From Streptomyces rubradiris (GTDB lineage Bacteria; Actinomycetota; Actinomycetes; Streptomycetales; Streptomycetaceae), in NCBI RefSeq assembly GCF_016860525.1, contig NZ_BNEA01000001.1:806001-870000 (forward strand): DNA of 64,000 nt, in the 5' to 3' direction. Below are positions 33,663 to 42,848 of the stretch, one piece after another (within the stretch, counting starts at the first letter, position 1; the number at the start of each line of letters is the position of its first letter). The notes under the pieces were generated by a model, which was not told the origin of the DNA, ran no database searches, and was given only the letters and a program-made list of their open reading frames with translations. Both the position numbers and the translations under genes were made by a program.

Positions 33663-34907
33663 ATGCCGCACGCCTCGCTGGCCCGCCGGATCACCGATTT
33701 CGGCAACCGCGCCAACCCCTATCCGCTGTACGCGGAACTGCGTCGCACACCCGTCCTCCACGAGGAGGAGGACGGCCCGTACCTCATCAGCTCGTACTAC
33801 GACATCGAGGCGCTGCTGCACGATCCGCGGATCAGCTCCGACGCCACCAACCTGGCCGCCGCCGGGGCGGACGGTCCGGGCGGGCCGGAGGAGACGGGCG
33901 GGCTGCCGCCGTCGTTCCTGCGACTGGACCCGCCCGAGCACGACCGGCTGCGCCGCATCGCCAACACCGGGTTCGGGCCGCCGCACCGGCCGCGGCGGAT
34001 CGAGGGCATGCGCGGCGCGATGCGGGAGATCGTCACGGAACTGATCGACGGTTTCGGTGACGCCCGCCGGGTCGACCTGGTCGACCAGTTCGCCTACCCG
34101 TTCCCGGTGACGGTGATCTGCCGGCTGCTCGGGGTGCCCCGGGAGGACGAGCCGACCTTCCGCACCTGGGTGGACCCGCTGGTCGCGAGCCTGGACCCGG
34201 AGAAGCGGCCGGGCGGCGGCCAGGAGGCGGAGTACCGGCAGAGCGCGCAGGAGGCGCGGATGCGGCTCGGCATGTACCTGTCCGGGCTGGTCGAGGAGCG
34301 GGCCAGGGAACCCCGCGACGATCTGCTGTCCGACCTGGTCAACAGCCGCGGCCCGGACGGCGCGATGACGATGATGGAGGTGCTCAGCACCTCGGTGCTG
34401 CTGCTGATCGCCGGCCACGAGACGACGGTCAACCTGATCACCAACGGCATGCTGACCCTGCTGCGCCACCCGGAGGTCCTCGGGCGGCTGCGCGCGGACC
34501 CGGGGCTGTCGGTCCCCGTCGTGGAGGAACTGCTGCGCTACGAACCGCCGGTGCAGCTCGTGCCGCAGCGCACCTGCATCACCGACATCGAGGTGCGCGG
34601 GGTCACCATCCCGAAGGGCTCGCGGATCTGGCTGATGCTGGCCGCGGGCAACCGGGACCCGGAGCGGTTCGAGGACCCCGACCGGTTCGACCCGGACCGC
34701 CGGGACATCCGGCACCTGGGGTTCGGCAGCGGCATCCACAGCTGCTTCGGCGCCCCGCTGGCCCGTCTGGAGACCCAGATCGCGCTGTCCGAGCTGGCCC
34801 GGCGGCTGGAGAACCCCCGCCTGGTGGAGGACCCTCCGCCGTACCGGGAGAACGCCGTGCTGCGCGGGCCCCGCCATCTGGACGTCGCCTTCGACGGGCT
34901 GCGCTGA
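33663..34907 (+). CDS. Cytochrome P450
   Basis: Soluble bacterial P450 of 414 aa. The I-helix is LLIAGHETTVNLI (about 247-259), the ExxR motif is VEELLRYEP (about 288-291) and the heme loop is FGSGIHSCFGAPLARLE with the axial Cys at about 361. The C-helix segment LRLDPPEHDRLRR is standard. Substrate and CYP family cannot be assigned by eye. Ferredoxin and reductase genes directly upstream are probably its own redox partners. No biosynthetic genes flank the operon, so it may serve catabolism or hydroxylation of a diffusible compound. ATG 33663 follows AAGGAAC. Confidence 0.95.
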   Translation: MPHASLARRITDFGNRANPYPLYAELRRTPVLHEEEDGPYLISSYYDIEALLHDPRISSDATNLAAAGADGPGGPEETGGLPPSFLRLDPPEHDRLRRIANTGFGPPHRPRRIEGMRGAMREIVTELIDGFGDARRVDLVDQFAYPFPVTVICRLLGVPREDEPTFRTWVDPLVASLDPEKRPGGGQEAEYRQSAQEARMRLGMYLSGLVEERAREPRDDLLSDLVNSRGPDGAMTMMEVLSTSVLLLIAGHETTVNLITNGMLTLLRHPEVLGRLRADPGLSVPVVEELLRYEPPVQLVPQRTCITDIEVRGVTIPKGSRIWLMLAAGNRDPERFEDPDRFDPDRRDIRHLGFGSGIHSCFGAPLARLETQIALSELARRLENPRLVEDPPPYRENAVLRGPRHLDVAFDGLR

Positions 34908-34926
34908 GCACCGGAGCCGGGCGTGT

Positions 34927-35403
34927 TCAGCAGCCGCAGTCGCCGTCGACGGGGGCGGTCAGCGGGTCGGCGTCCCGGCGGACCGGGCCCTGCCAGGTCT
35001 CGTAGGCGAAGCCCTCGCGCGCCCAGTACTCGAAGCCGCCGAGCATCTCCTTGACCCGGTAGCCGAGTTCGGCCAGGGCGAGCGCGGCGCGGGTGGCGCC
35101 GTTGCAGCCGGGGCCCCAGCAGTACGTGACCACGGGCACGGACTTGTCGAGGAGCCGTTCGGCCTGCTCGGGGACGAGCGCGGTCGGCAGGTGGACGGCG
35201 CCGGGGACGTGGCCCTGGTCCCAGGAGGCGGTGGAGCGGGTGTCCACGACGACGAATCCCGGATCGCCGCCGGCCGCGAGCGCGGTGGCCACGTCGGAGA
35301 CGTCGGCGTGGAAGGCGAGGCTCGCCCGGAAGTAGGCGGCGGCCTCGGCGGGGGCGGCGGGGGCGACCCGCAGGACGGGGTTCTCGGAAGCGGTGTTGAT
35401 CAT
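34927..35403 (-). CDS. Rhodanese-domain sulfurtransferase-like protein
   Basis: Protein of 158 aa with one rhodanese domain. The substrate loop contains the catalytic Cys in TYCWGPGCNGATRAA, and the conserved VVDTRSTASWDQGHVPGAVHLP precedes it. The N-terminal 30 residues form a helical extension and the C-terminus ends in GDCGC, an extra Cys pair that may bind a metal or take part in redox. It diverges from an Lrp/AsnC gene, and an inverted repeat between them suggests local control by that regulator. Confidence 0.88.
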   Translation of the reverse strand: MINTASENPVLRVAPAAPAEAAAYFRASLAFHADVSDVATALAAGGDPGFVVVDTRSTASWDQGHVPGAVHLPTALVPEQAERLLDKSVPVVTYCWGPGCNGATRAALALAELGYRVKEMLGGFEYWAREGFAYETWQGPVRRDADPLTAPVDGDCGC

Positions 35404-35415
35404 GCGGGAAATCTA

Positions 35416-35429
35416 CGGTCCACGGACCG
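35416..35429. promoter_or_regulatory. Inverted repeat between rhodanese and Lrp genes
   Basis: CGGTCC-AC-GGACCG is a perfect 6+6 palindrome, 13 bp upstream of the rhodanese start and about 70 bp upstream of the Lrp start. It is a candidate operator for the divergently encoded Lrp/AsnC regulator. Confidence 0.4.
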
Positions 35430-35497
35430 CCGCCCTGAAGGGACGATCCACGGGCTTGCCCTTGTCCCGCCGGGGTTTTCCCTGCTATCCATCCGGG

Positions 35498-35944
35498 ATG
35501 ACCGTGTATTCCCCGGACGCCACCGACTGGCGCATCCTCGAAGTCCTCCAGCGCGAGGGACGCTCCAGCTACGCCGAGCTGGCGCGCGCCGTGTCCATGT
35601 CGCCGAGCGCCGTCACCGAACGGGTCCGGCGGCTGGAGGAGGCGGGCGTGATCCAGGGGTACGCGGCGGTGGTCGACCCCGAGCGGCTGGGCCTGCCGAT
35701 CCTGGCGTTCGTGCGGCTGCGCTATCCGAACGGCAACTACAAGCCCTTCCACGACCTGGTCGCGGCGACACCCGAGATCCTGGAGGCGCACCACGTCACG
35801 GGCGACGACTGCTTCGTCATCAAGGTCGCCGCACGGTCGATGTCCCACCTGGAGGAGGTCTCCGGACGGATCGGCACGCTCGGCTCGGTGACCACCAGCG
35901 TGGTGTACTCCTCCCCCTTGCCGCGCCGCCCCCTGGGCCGCTAG
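35498..35944 (+). CDS. Lrp/AsnC-family transcriptional regulator
   Basis: Regulator of 148 aa. The N-terminal HTH is DWRILEVLQREGRSSYAELA then RAVSMSPSAVTERVRRLEEA, and the C-terminal RAM (AsnC ligand-binding) domain includes VTGDDCFVIKVAARSMSHLE. These proteins sense amino acids and often control a divergent gene, here the rhodanese. The start is ATG 35498 with CCGGG before it. Alternative upstream starts would add a stretch without homology. No damage is seen. Confidence 0.92.
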   Translation: MTVYSPDATDWRILEVLQREGRSSYAELARAVSMSPSAVTERVRRLEEAGVIQGYAAVVDPERLGLPILAFVRLRYPNGNYKPFHDLVAATPEILEAHHVTGDDCFVIKVAARSMSHLEEVSGRIGTLGSVTTSVVYSSPLPRRPLGR

Positions 35945-35984
35945 CGGTGACCGGGGCGGTCGTTCCTCCCGCTGGGCTGCCGCG

Positions 35985-36647
35985 ATGACGGGGAGAACCG
36001 AGGAGACAGCGGAGACAACGGCACGGCTGGTCACGGACGCGTGGCGGCGGATCGAGGCGTGGCTGGGCGAGCGCGCGCCCGTCTCCCACGCGGCTCTGGG
36101 GCCGGGCGCCGGCGCGGAGGAGATCGCGGCCGTGGAGGCGGCGCTGGGGTTCGCCGTCCCGGTGGAGCTGCGGACGCTGTGGGGGCTCGTCTCGGGCGGC
36201 AACGTCAACGGTGGCGGGTTCTGGCTCGGCAATCGCTCTCTGCTGCGTCTGGACGACGCCGTGGCGGTGTACCGGCGCATGATGGTGTTGCAGACACAGG
36301 CAGAACGGAGATACCCGACGCCCGGTGTCCCGGGTGAGGACGACATCGTCGTATGGCAGCGGCCGTGGATACCCGTCTTCTCCTCCGGCGAGTACGACAC
36401 CGTCCTGGGCACGTATCTCGACAGCGGGTCGGGGCTGATGTGGCACTGGTCCAAGTACGCGTACGTCCTGCCGGACGGCACCGAGCCGCAGCACTCCGTG
36501 GTGACCTACCTCGAAGAGATCGCGGACAGCCTGGAGACCCCGGCGCTCGCCACCGAGGGGACGCCGGGTCTGCTGGACGGCCGGCTCGTGTGGCTGGACG
36601 AAACCCTGACCGAGGACGAGCGGCGCCGGTGGCACCCGGCGACATGA
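35985..36647 (+). CDS. SMI1/KNR4-family protein
   Basis: Protein of 220 aa with the SMI1/KNR4 (SUKH) fold: GPGAGAEEIAAVEAALGFAV, PVELRTLWGLVSGGN and the later FSSGEYDTVLGTYLDSGSG. SUKH proteins often act as immunity proteins against polymorphic toxins, but many in Streptomyces stand alone with unknown roles. No toxin gene is seen beside it; the neighbour is a phosphotransferase. ATG 35985 lies 41 bp after the Lrp gene. The C-terminal tail is acidic. Confidence 0.8.
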   Translation: MTGRTEETAETTARLVTDAWRRIEAWLGERAPVSHAALGPGAGAEEIAAVEAALGFAVPVELRTLWGLVSGGNVNGGGFWLGNRSLLRLDDAVAVYRRMMVLQTQAERRYPTPGVPGEDDIVVWQRPWIPVFSSGEYDTVLGTYLDSGSGLMWHWSKYAYVLPDGTEPQHSVVTYLEEIADSLETPALATEGTPGLLDGRLVWLDETLTEDERRRWHPAT

Positions 36648-36689
36648 AACCGCTCGAACGATGCACACCGACCGGCCCCGGAGGGCGCG

Positions 36690-37592
36690 TTGAGGGACTT
36701 GGCCTATGTCACACCGGACATCCGGGACCGGCTGGTGCTCCGGTTCGGACCCGAGGTGCTCTCCTGGTGCGACGAACTGCCCGGACTCGTCGCCGAACTG
36801 GCCGCCCGCTGGGACCTGGACGTCCTGGCGGCGGGCGGGGGAGGCACTTCGCGGGTGTTCCGCTGCGCGCGGCGTGGGACCGGTGCCCCGGTATGGCTGA
36901 AGCTCACGCCGGACCACACGATCGCCCGCGAGGAGGCCGAGGCGTTGCGGGCCTGGGCGGCAACGCCGTCGGTCGTCACCCTGCTGGCGCAGGACCTCAC
37001 CGTCGGGGCCCTGTTGCTCGACGACGTGGCGCCCGGCGTGCCCCTGAGGAGACTCACCTGGCAACTGTCGGACGCCGCCGCCCTGCTGACGGAGCTACGG
37101 TCCCCTGCTCACACACCAGGAGGGCACTCGGTACTGAAGCCTCTGTCGCACCGGATCGGCTTCCTGTTCGACCTGGCGGACAGCATGCTGACCGCAGCGG
37201 GCAAGAAGGGCCTCTTCGCTCCGGCGGCCCTGGCGCGGGCCCGGGAGACGGCGCTCGAACTGGCCTCCAGTGGGCCCACGCGTCTCGTGCACGGTGATCT
37301 GCACCCGGCCAACGTGCTGTCGGGTCCGCACGCCCGCATGGTGGCGATCGATCCCAGGCCCGCGTGGGGCGACCCCGACTTCGACGCCGTGGACTGGGTA
37401 CTCGACGGCGTCCTGGGCCTCGACGTGCTGGAGGACAGGATCGGGGAACTGGCGGGCATGGTTCCCGGCCAGCATCCCGGTCGCGTGTCGGCATGGTGCC
37501 GGGCCCTGGCGCCCCTCATCGCGGCACCCCGCGTGTGCGGGGGCCGGTACGACGCGGAAACCGGGTTCCTCGTCGCCCTCGCCGACGGCTGA
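36690..37592 (+). CDS. Aminoglycoside phosphotransferase-fold kinase (APH(6)-like)
   Basis: Kinase-fold protein of 300 aa resembling streptomycin/hydroxyurea phosphotransferases. The catalytic loop is LVHGDLHPANVL (His about 201, Asp about 203) and the metal-binding segment is AIDPRPAWGDPDFDAVDWVL. The N-terminal GGTSRVFRC and VWLKLTPD supply the nucleotide loop and lysine. The start is TTG 36690 with GGAGGG in front. Resistance is possible but not shown; many homologues phosphorylate other small molecules. It lies 42 bp after the SMI1/KNR4 gene, probably the same transcript. Confidence 0.85.
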   Translation: MRDLAYVTPDIRDRLVLRFGPEVLSWCDELPGLVAELAARWDLDVLAAGGGGTSRVFRCARRGTGAPVWLKLTPDHTIAREEAEALRAWAATPSVVTLLAQDLTVGALLLDDVAPGVPLRRLTWQLSDAAALLTELRSPAHTPGGHSVLKPLSHRIGFLFDLADSMLTAAGKKGLFAPAALARARETALELASSGPTRLVHGDLHPANVLSGPHARMVAIDPRPAWGDPDFDAVDWVLDGVLGLDVLEDRIGELAGMVPGQHPGRVSAWCRALAPLIAAPRVCGGRYDAETGFLVALADG

Positions 37593-37772
37593 CCCACCCG
37601 GCGGTGCCGCCGGCGCGGCCTGCCCGCGCCCACGGCCGGGCAGGCGCGGCGAGAGGGGCCGTTCCCACAGCAGCGAGAGGACGTCTCGTACCCACCCCCC
37701 GTCGTCCCGCACGGAAACCGACCGCACCCGTCCCCGCGGGTCCGGCCGGGGTGCGCGCCCCGGCCGACCCGG

Positions 37773-40700
37773 TCAGACGCCTCGTTGGCGCAGTGAAGAG
37801 CCCGAGCGGCCCTTCACGACCTCCAGTTGGGCGTGGATCCGCCGCCGCAGGTCGGCGACGTGGCTGACGATGCCCACGCTGCGGTCGCGTTCGCGCAGGC
37901 CGTCCAGGACGTCCAGCACCTCGTCCAGGGTCTGGTCGTCCAGGCTGCCGAACCCCTCGTCGATGAACAGGGTGTCCAGGCGGACGCCGCCGGCCTCCTC
38001 GGTGACGACGTCGGCGAGGCCGAGGGCGAGCGCGAGGGAGGCGAAGAAGGTCTCCCCGCCGGACAGGGTCGCGGTGTCGCGTTCCCGTCCGGTCCAGGCG
38101 TCGACCACGTGCAGGCCGAGCCCGCTGCGTCCGCGCCCGGTGCGGTCGTCGGAGTGGACGAGGGTGTACCGCCCGGACGACATGCGCTGGAGGCGGACTG
38201 TCGCGGCGGCGGCGACCTGCTCCAGCCGGGCCGCCAGGACGTACGACTCCAGGCGCATCCTGCGTTCGTTGTCGGCGGAGGTGCCCGCGGTGAGGGCGGC
38301 CAGCCGGGCCACCCGGTCGTGCTCGGCGCGCAGCGGGGCGAGCCGGCGTACCGCCTCCGTGGCGCGCGCGGACAGCCGGTCCAGCTCGGCGCGGCAGCGG
38401 GCGGCGGCGTCGCGCGTCGAGCCGGCCTCGCGCAGCCGCCGTTCCGCGGCGGCCACCGCCCGCTCGGCGCCGGCCAGGTCGGCGGGCGGTAGCTGGGCCG
38501 CCGCCGTGGTGCCGGGCTCGGCGAGGACCGCGCGGACCGCGGCCTCCTCCTGCTGCCAGGCGTCCAGGCGGTGCTGGAGTTCGCGGTGGGCGGCCGGGTC
38601 CAGCAGGGCCGCCGCGGCGGCAGCGGGCGTGTCGAAGCCGGCCCGGTAGGCGGCGTCGGCGAGGCGGGCGTCGGCGGCCTTCAGCCGCTGGGCGGCGTCC
38701 TCGGCGGCGCGGACGGCGTCGGCGGCCTCGGTGAGCCGGGCCGCGAGCCGCTCCAGCTGTGCCGCGCGCGCCGCCACACTGCCCAGGCCGCCCCGCGCCT
38801 GCTCCACCTCCGCTTCCAGCAGCGCCCGTTCGCGCTCCAGGGTCTCGCGGCGGGTGAGCCGGGAGGCGGCCCGTACGGCGGCCTGCTGGTGGTCGGCCAG
38901 CCGCTGCTCGCGCTCCTGCTCGGCGCGCCGCAGCTCCTGCTGGGCGGCGTGCAGGGCGGAGGCGTCGTGCCGGGCGCGGGCGTACTCCCGCTCCAGGTGG
39001 TCCGCCTCGGCGGCGAGGCGCGCGGTGGGGGTGTCGCCGGCCTCGGCGGTGGCGGCGGCCAGGGCCTCGCGGACCTCGCCGAGCCGCCGCTCGTCCGCGG
39101 TGTGCTGTTCCTCGGCCCGCCGGGAGGCGGCGAGGGCGCGGTCCTCGGTCTCGCGGTCGACGTGTCCGACGGCCTTGCGCGCGGGCGCGGGGTGTTCGGT
39201 GGCGCCGCAGACCGCGCAGGGCTCGCCGTCGGTGAGGTGGGCGGCCAGTTCGGCGGCGATGCCGGTCAGCCGCTGTTCCTTGAGGTCGAGCCAGTGCGCG
39301 CGGGCGTCCATGGCGCGCCGGCGGGACTCCTCCGAGCGCTGCCGGGCCTGTGCGAGGTCGACGGCGAGCCGGTCGCGGGTGCGGGCCGCGTCGAGCCGGC
39401 GTCGCATGGGCTCGCGCTGCACGGCGAGCTGTTCGGCGCGGGTGGCGGCCTCCTGAACGGAGTCGAGCCGGGCCTGGAGGGTGGCGCGGGTGGTGTCCCA
39501 GCCGTCGAGCCAGGCGTCGGTCTCGCGCAGGACGTCCTCGTCCGCGCGCTCCTGCCGGTCGAGTCCGGCGCGTTCCTCGGCGAGTTCGGCGAGCCGGCGT
39601 TCGGCGCGCCGGGCCGCGTCCAGCCCGCCGAGTTCCTCGGCGGCCCGGCGGGCGGCGGCGGCGAGCCCGCTCGCGTCGGCACCCACGTACGCGTCGGCAC
39701 CCCCGTACGCGCCGGCGCGCCCATGGGCGTCCGCGCCTCCGTACCGACCGGCGTCCCCGCGCGCGCCGACGCCCCCATGCCCGTCGGCGCCCCCATGCCC
39801 GTCGGCATCCCCGTACGCGTCGGCACGCCCGTACCCGCGGACGCTCTCATACGCGTCGGCGCCTCCCGACACGTCGGCGAGCGCCCGGCGTGCGCGTGCC
39901 TCGGCTTCCGTCGCCTCGCGGTGTTCCCGGTCGGCCGCCTCGCGCAGTTCCAGCGCGGGCGCGACGGTCTCCGCCTTGCGGGCCCGCTCCATCCGCTCCT
40001 GGTCCTCGCGGTGGGCGCCGGCCCGTTCCGCGAGCCGTTCGGCGCGCTCCCTGGCCGCGGCGAACCTGCTTTGCAGCCGGGCGAGTTCACGGGCCTCGTC
40101 CAGGGCGTGCCGGGCCGCGGCGTGGGCGGACTCGGCGGCGGCGAGGCGGCAGCGGGCGATGTCGAAGCGTTCCCGGGCGGTGCTGCGGGCGACGGCGGCG
40201 GCCCCGAGGACCGCCTCGGCGAGCCCTGGGTCGCCGGGGTCCGGCTCGGGCAGCTCCATGGCGTCGCCGGCCTCCTGCTGCATGCGGTGGGCGTCGGCGA
40301 GCAGGGCCGTGTCGCCCTCGCGCACGCGTGCCTCGGTGGCGCGGCGGCGTTCGGCGAGGCGCTTCTCGACGTCGGCGAAGCGCTGGGTGTCGAAGAGCCG
40401 GCCGAGGAGCCTGCCCCGGGCCTCGGCGTCGGCGCGCAGGAAGCGGGCGAAGTCGCCCTGGGGCAACAGGACGACCTGGCAGAACTGCTCGCGGCTCATG
40501 CCGAGCAGCCGCTCCACCTCGGCGCCGGTCTCCTGGTGGGAGCGGCTGAGGTCCTTCCAGGAGCCGGCCCGGGCGTCGTACTCGCGCAGCCAGGTCTGGG
40601 CCTTGTCGACTGTGGTGCCCGGACGCCCGTTCTTCTTGGGCCGCTCCCACGGGGGCTGCCGGGTGATCTCCAGTCGGCGGCCGGCGACGGTGAGTTCGAG

Positions 40701-40946
40701 GCGGACCTCGGTGCGGGTGCCGGGCGGGGCGTGGTCGCTGCGCAGGTGCGTGCCCTGGCCGCTCTGCCGGGCGCCGGGGACCGAGCCGTAGAGGGCGTAG
40801 CACACGGCGTCCAGGACGGAGGTCTTGCCGGCGCCGGTCGGGCCGTGCAGGAGGAACAGTCCGGCGCCGGACAGCGCGTCGAAGTCGACGCTCTGGGTGG
40901 AGCCGAAGGGCCCGAAGGCGGTGATGTCGAGCCGGTGCAGCCTCAC
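37773..40946 (-). CDS. sbcC: Exonuclease subunit SbcC with an unusual repeat insert
   Basis: SMC/Rad50-type ATPase of 1057 aa, partner of SbcD in double-strand-break and hairpin processing. The Walker A is GPTGAGKTS (about 36-44), a CAVC zinc hook sits near residue 577 at the apex of the coiled coil, and the C-terminal signature LSGGETFFASLALALGLADV and LFIDEGFGSLD are intact. The start GTG 40946 overlaps the sbcD stop as GTGA. The ascending coiled-coil arm is interrupted near residues 362-424 by Gly/Ala/Asp low-complexity repeats (units like GADAYGG), unlike the rest of the arm. Confidence 0.94.
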   Translation of the reverse strand: MRLHRLDITAFGPFGSTQSVDFDALSGAGLFLLHGPTGAGKTSVLDAVCYALYGSVPGARQSGQGTHLRSDHAPPGTRTEVRLELTVAGRRLEITRQPPWERPKKNGRPGTTVDKAQTWLREYDARAGSWKDLSRSHQETGAEVERLLGMSREQFCQVVLLPQGDFARFLRADAEARGRLLGRLFDTQRFADVEKRLAERRRATEARVREGDTALLADAHRMQQEAGDAMELPEPDPGDPGLAEAVLGAAAVARSTARERFDIARCRLAAAESAHAAARHALDEARELARLQSRFAAARERAERLAERAGAHREDQERMERARKAETVAPALELREAADREHREATEAEARARRALADVSGGADAYESVRGYGRADAYGDADGHGGADGHGGVGARGDAGRYGGADAHGRAGAYGGADAYVGADASGLAAAARRAAEELGGLDAARRAERRLAELAEERAGLDRQERADEDVLRETDAWLDGWDTTRATLQARLDSVQEAATRAEQLAVQREPMRRRLDAARTRDRLAVDLAQARQRSEESRRRAMDARAHWLDLKEQRLTGIAAELAAHLTDGEPCAVCGATEHPAPARKAVGHVDRETEDRALAASRRAEEQHTADERRLGEVREALAAATAEAGDTPTARLAAEADHLEREYARARHDASALHAAQQELRRAEQEREQRLADHQQAAVRAASRLTRRETLERERALLEAEVEQARGGLGSVAARAAQLERLAARLTEAADAVRAAEDAAQRLKAADARLADAAYRAGFDTPAAAAAALLDPAAHRELQHRLDAWQQEEAAVRAVLAEPGTTAAAQLPPADLAGAERAVAAAERRLREAGSTRDAAARCRAELDRLSARATEAVRRLAPLRAEHDRVARLAALTAGTSADNERRMRLESYVLAARLEQVAAAATVRLQRMSSGRYTLVHSDDRTGRGRSGLGLHVVDAWTGRERDTATLSGGETFFASLALALGLADVVTEEAGGVRLDTLFIDEGFGSLDDQTLDEVLDVLDGLRERDRSVGIVSHVADLRRRIHAQLEVVKGRSGSSLRQRGV
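39676..39858 (-). repeat. In-frame low-complexity repeats inside sbcC
   Basis: About 180 bp of degenerate units near 15-24 bp, rich in CGTACGCGTCGGC on the plus strand, encode DAYG/GADAHG/GAYGGADAY-like peptide repeats. The block keeps the sbcC frame open. It breaks the heptad-like pattern of the surrounding coiled coil. Confidence 0.75.
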
Positions 40947-42106
40947 CGGGCCACCTCCCGCACGGTGTGGTCGGCGCGCACGGCGTCGAACGCCTCGCGC
41001 AGTACGGCGGTCTCGGCGGCGTCGGGTCCGGCGCCGCGCACGTGGGCGACGAAGTCCTGGGCGATCTGCTCGTCGCTGCGGCCCGCGAGCCGCCGGGCGT
41101 ACGACACGCGGGAGTCGTCGGGGGTCCGTTCGGGGGCGAAGACCAGGCTGAGGGTGTGCGGGAAGCGTGCGGTGAGGCGGGCCATGGGCTCGGCGGGGCG
41201 GACCGGGTCGGTGAGGGTGGCCTCGACCCAGGCGTCCTCGTGGCGGGCCAGCGCCGGGTCGGCGAGGAGGTCGTCGAGGCGGCCGCGGATACGGGCGAGG
41301 GGGCGCGGCACCGGGCAGTCGACGCGTTCGGCGGTGACCGAGCCGTCCGCGTCCAGGTCGATCAGCCACATGCTCTTGCGGTGGCCGGCCTCGGAGAAGG
41401 AGTAGGCGAGCGGCGAGCCGGAGTAGCGCACGCGTTCGGTGATGGTCTGGCAGCCGTGCAGGTGGCCGAGCGCCACGTAGTCGGCCCCGTCGAAGATCCC
41501 GGCGGGTACGGCGGCGACCCCGCCGACGGTGATGTCCCGTTCGCTGTCGCTGGCCTGGCCGCCGGTGACGAAGGCGTGGGCGAGGACGACGGAACGGGTG
41601 CCCCGCGGGCGGGCGGCGAGGTCGGCGCGGACGCGGTCCATGGCGGCGCCGAGCACGGCCTCGTGACCGGCCTTGCCGACGCCGAACTCGTCCTTGACCA
41701 GGGCGGGTTCGAGGTACGGCAGGCCGTAGAAGGCGACATCGCCGTGGGCGTCCCGGAGGATCACGGGGGTGCCGGCGGCGGACGGCTCGGTGCGCAGGTG
41801 GATGCCGGCGCGGTCGATGAGCCCGGCGCCGACGCCGAGGCGGCGGGCCGAGTCGTGGTTGCCGGAGATCATCACCGTGGGCACGCCGAGGTCCGCGAGC
41901 CGGTGCAGGGCGGTGTCGAACAGCTCCACGGCGGCGAGCGGGGGCACCGCGCGGTCGTACACGTCGCCCGACACGACCACCGCGTCCACCTCGCGCTCAC
42001 GCACGGTGGTGACGAGGTGACCGATGAACCCGGCCTGCGCCTGAAGCAGGTTCACCCGGTGGAAGGCCCGGCCGAGGTGCCAGTCGGACGTGTGCAGGAT
42101 CCTCAT
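40943..42106 (-). CDS. sbcD: Exonuclease subunit SbcD
   Basis: Mre11-type Mn-dependent nuclease of 387 aa. The phosphoesterase motifs are in order: DWHLG (residues 8-12), SGDVYDR, SGNHDS, and later the GHLHG box (ALGHLHGCQ). With SbcC it forms the SbcCD complex that cleaves hairpins and DNA ends. It overlaps sbcC by 4 bp and is preceded by yigZ on the same strand. No defects are seen. Confidence 0.95.
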   Translation of the reverse strand: MRILHTSDWHLGRAFHRVNLLQAQAGFIGHLVTTVREREVDAVVVSGDVYDRAVPPLAAVELFDTALHRLADLGVPTVMISGNHDSARRLGVGAGLIDRAGIHLRTEPSAAGTPVILRDAHGDVAFYGLPYLEPALVKDEFGVGKAGHEAVLGAAMDRVRADLAARPRGTRSVVLAHAFVTGGQASDSERDITVGGVAAVPAGIFDGADYVALGHLHGCQTITERVRYSGSPLAYSFSEAGHRKSMWLIDLDADGSVTAERVDCPVPRPLARIRGRLDDLLADPALARHEDAWVEATLTDPVRPAEPMARLTARFPHTLSLVFAPERTPDDSRVSYARRLAGRSDEQIAQDFVAHVRGAGPDAAETAVLREAFDAVRADHTVREVAR

Positions 42107-42209
42107 GAGCCCCGAGACTAACGGCCGGGTCCGACATCACGGCCGGTCGCTCCGGCACCGGCCGCCATCCCCCGCCACCCGAGCGCGCGTTATGCCCGTT
42201 TCACCCCAA

Positions 42210-42839
42210 TTATCGGGCGTCTCCGTAGGCTTCGCCGCCCAGTTCGAAGCCGGCCGTGCCCGCCGTCACATCGGCGAGCCAGGCGCGGAAGGCGTCCACG
42301 TCGGCGTCCGGCAGCCCGATCTCGATGGTGACGGCCTCGCCGTAGCGGACGTCGCGCACCTCGCGTCCGGTGGCGCGCAGGTCGTTCTGCACCTTGCCCG
42401 CGCGCTGGTGGTCGACGGTCACCGTGGCCAGCCGGAAGCGGCGCCGGGTGATCGTGCCCAGGGCGTCCAGGGCCTCGCCGACCGAGCCGCCGTAGGCGCG
42501 GATCAGCCCGCCCGCGCCGAGCTTGACACCGCCGTAGTAGCGGGTGACCACGGCGACGACGTACCGCATGTCGCGGCGCAGCAGCATCTGGAGCATGGGC
42601 ACGCCGGCGGTGCCGCCTGGTTCGCCGTCGTCGCTGGCCTTCTGCACGGAGGCGTCGGCGCCGATGACGTAGGCCCAGCAGTTGTGGGTGGCGTCGGCGT
42701 GCTCCTTGCGCACGGCGGCGATGAAGTCCTGGGCCTCCTGCTCGGTGGCGGCCGGGGCGAGGGCGCACAGGAAGCGGGAGCGGTTGATCTCGGTCTCGTG
42801 CACGCCCGCGCGGGCGACTGTGCGGTACTCGTCCTGCAT
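42210..42839 (-). CDS. YigZ/IMPACT family protein
   Basis: Protein of 209 aa of the YigZ (UPF0029/IMPACT) family with the signature DDGEPGGTAGVPML and VVTRYYGGVKLGAGGLIRAYG. Structural relatives have an RNA-binding ribosomal S5-like domain; a role in translation or peptidase control has been suggested but is not settled. It lies 9 bp after the damaged sixA gene and before sbcD, all leftward. Confidence 0.93.
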   Translation of the reverse strand: MQDEYRTVARAGVHETEINRSRFLCALAPAATEQEAQDFIAAVRKEHADATHNCWAYVIGADASVQKASDDGEPGGTAGVPMLQMLLRRDMRYVVAVVTRYYGGVKLGAGGLIRAYGGSVGEALDALGTITRRRFRLATVTVDHQRAGKVQNDLRATGREVRDVRYGEAVTIEIGLPDADVDAFRAWLADVTAGTAGFELGGEAYGDAR

Positions 42840-42848
42840 CCGGCCAGC

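Noticed and set aside
37773..42106. SbcCD as part of a defence system
   Set aside because: Intact housekeeping repair genes in conserved order with yigZ; nothing defence-specific around them.
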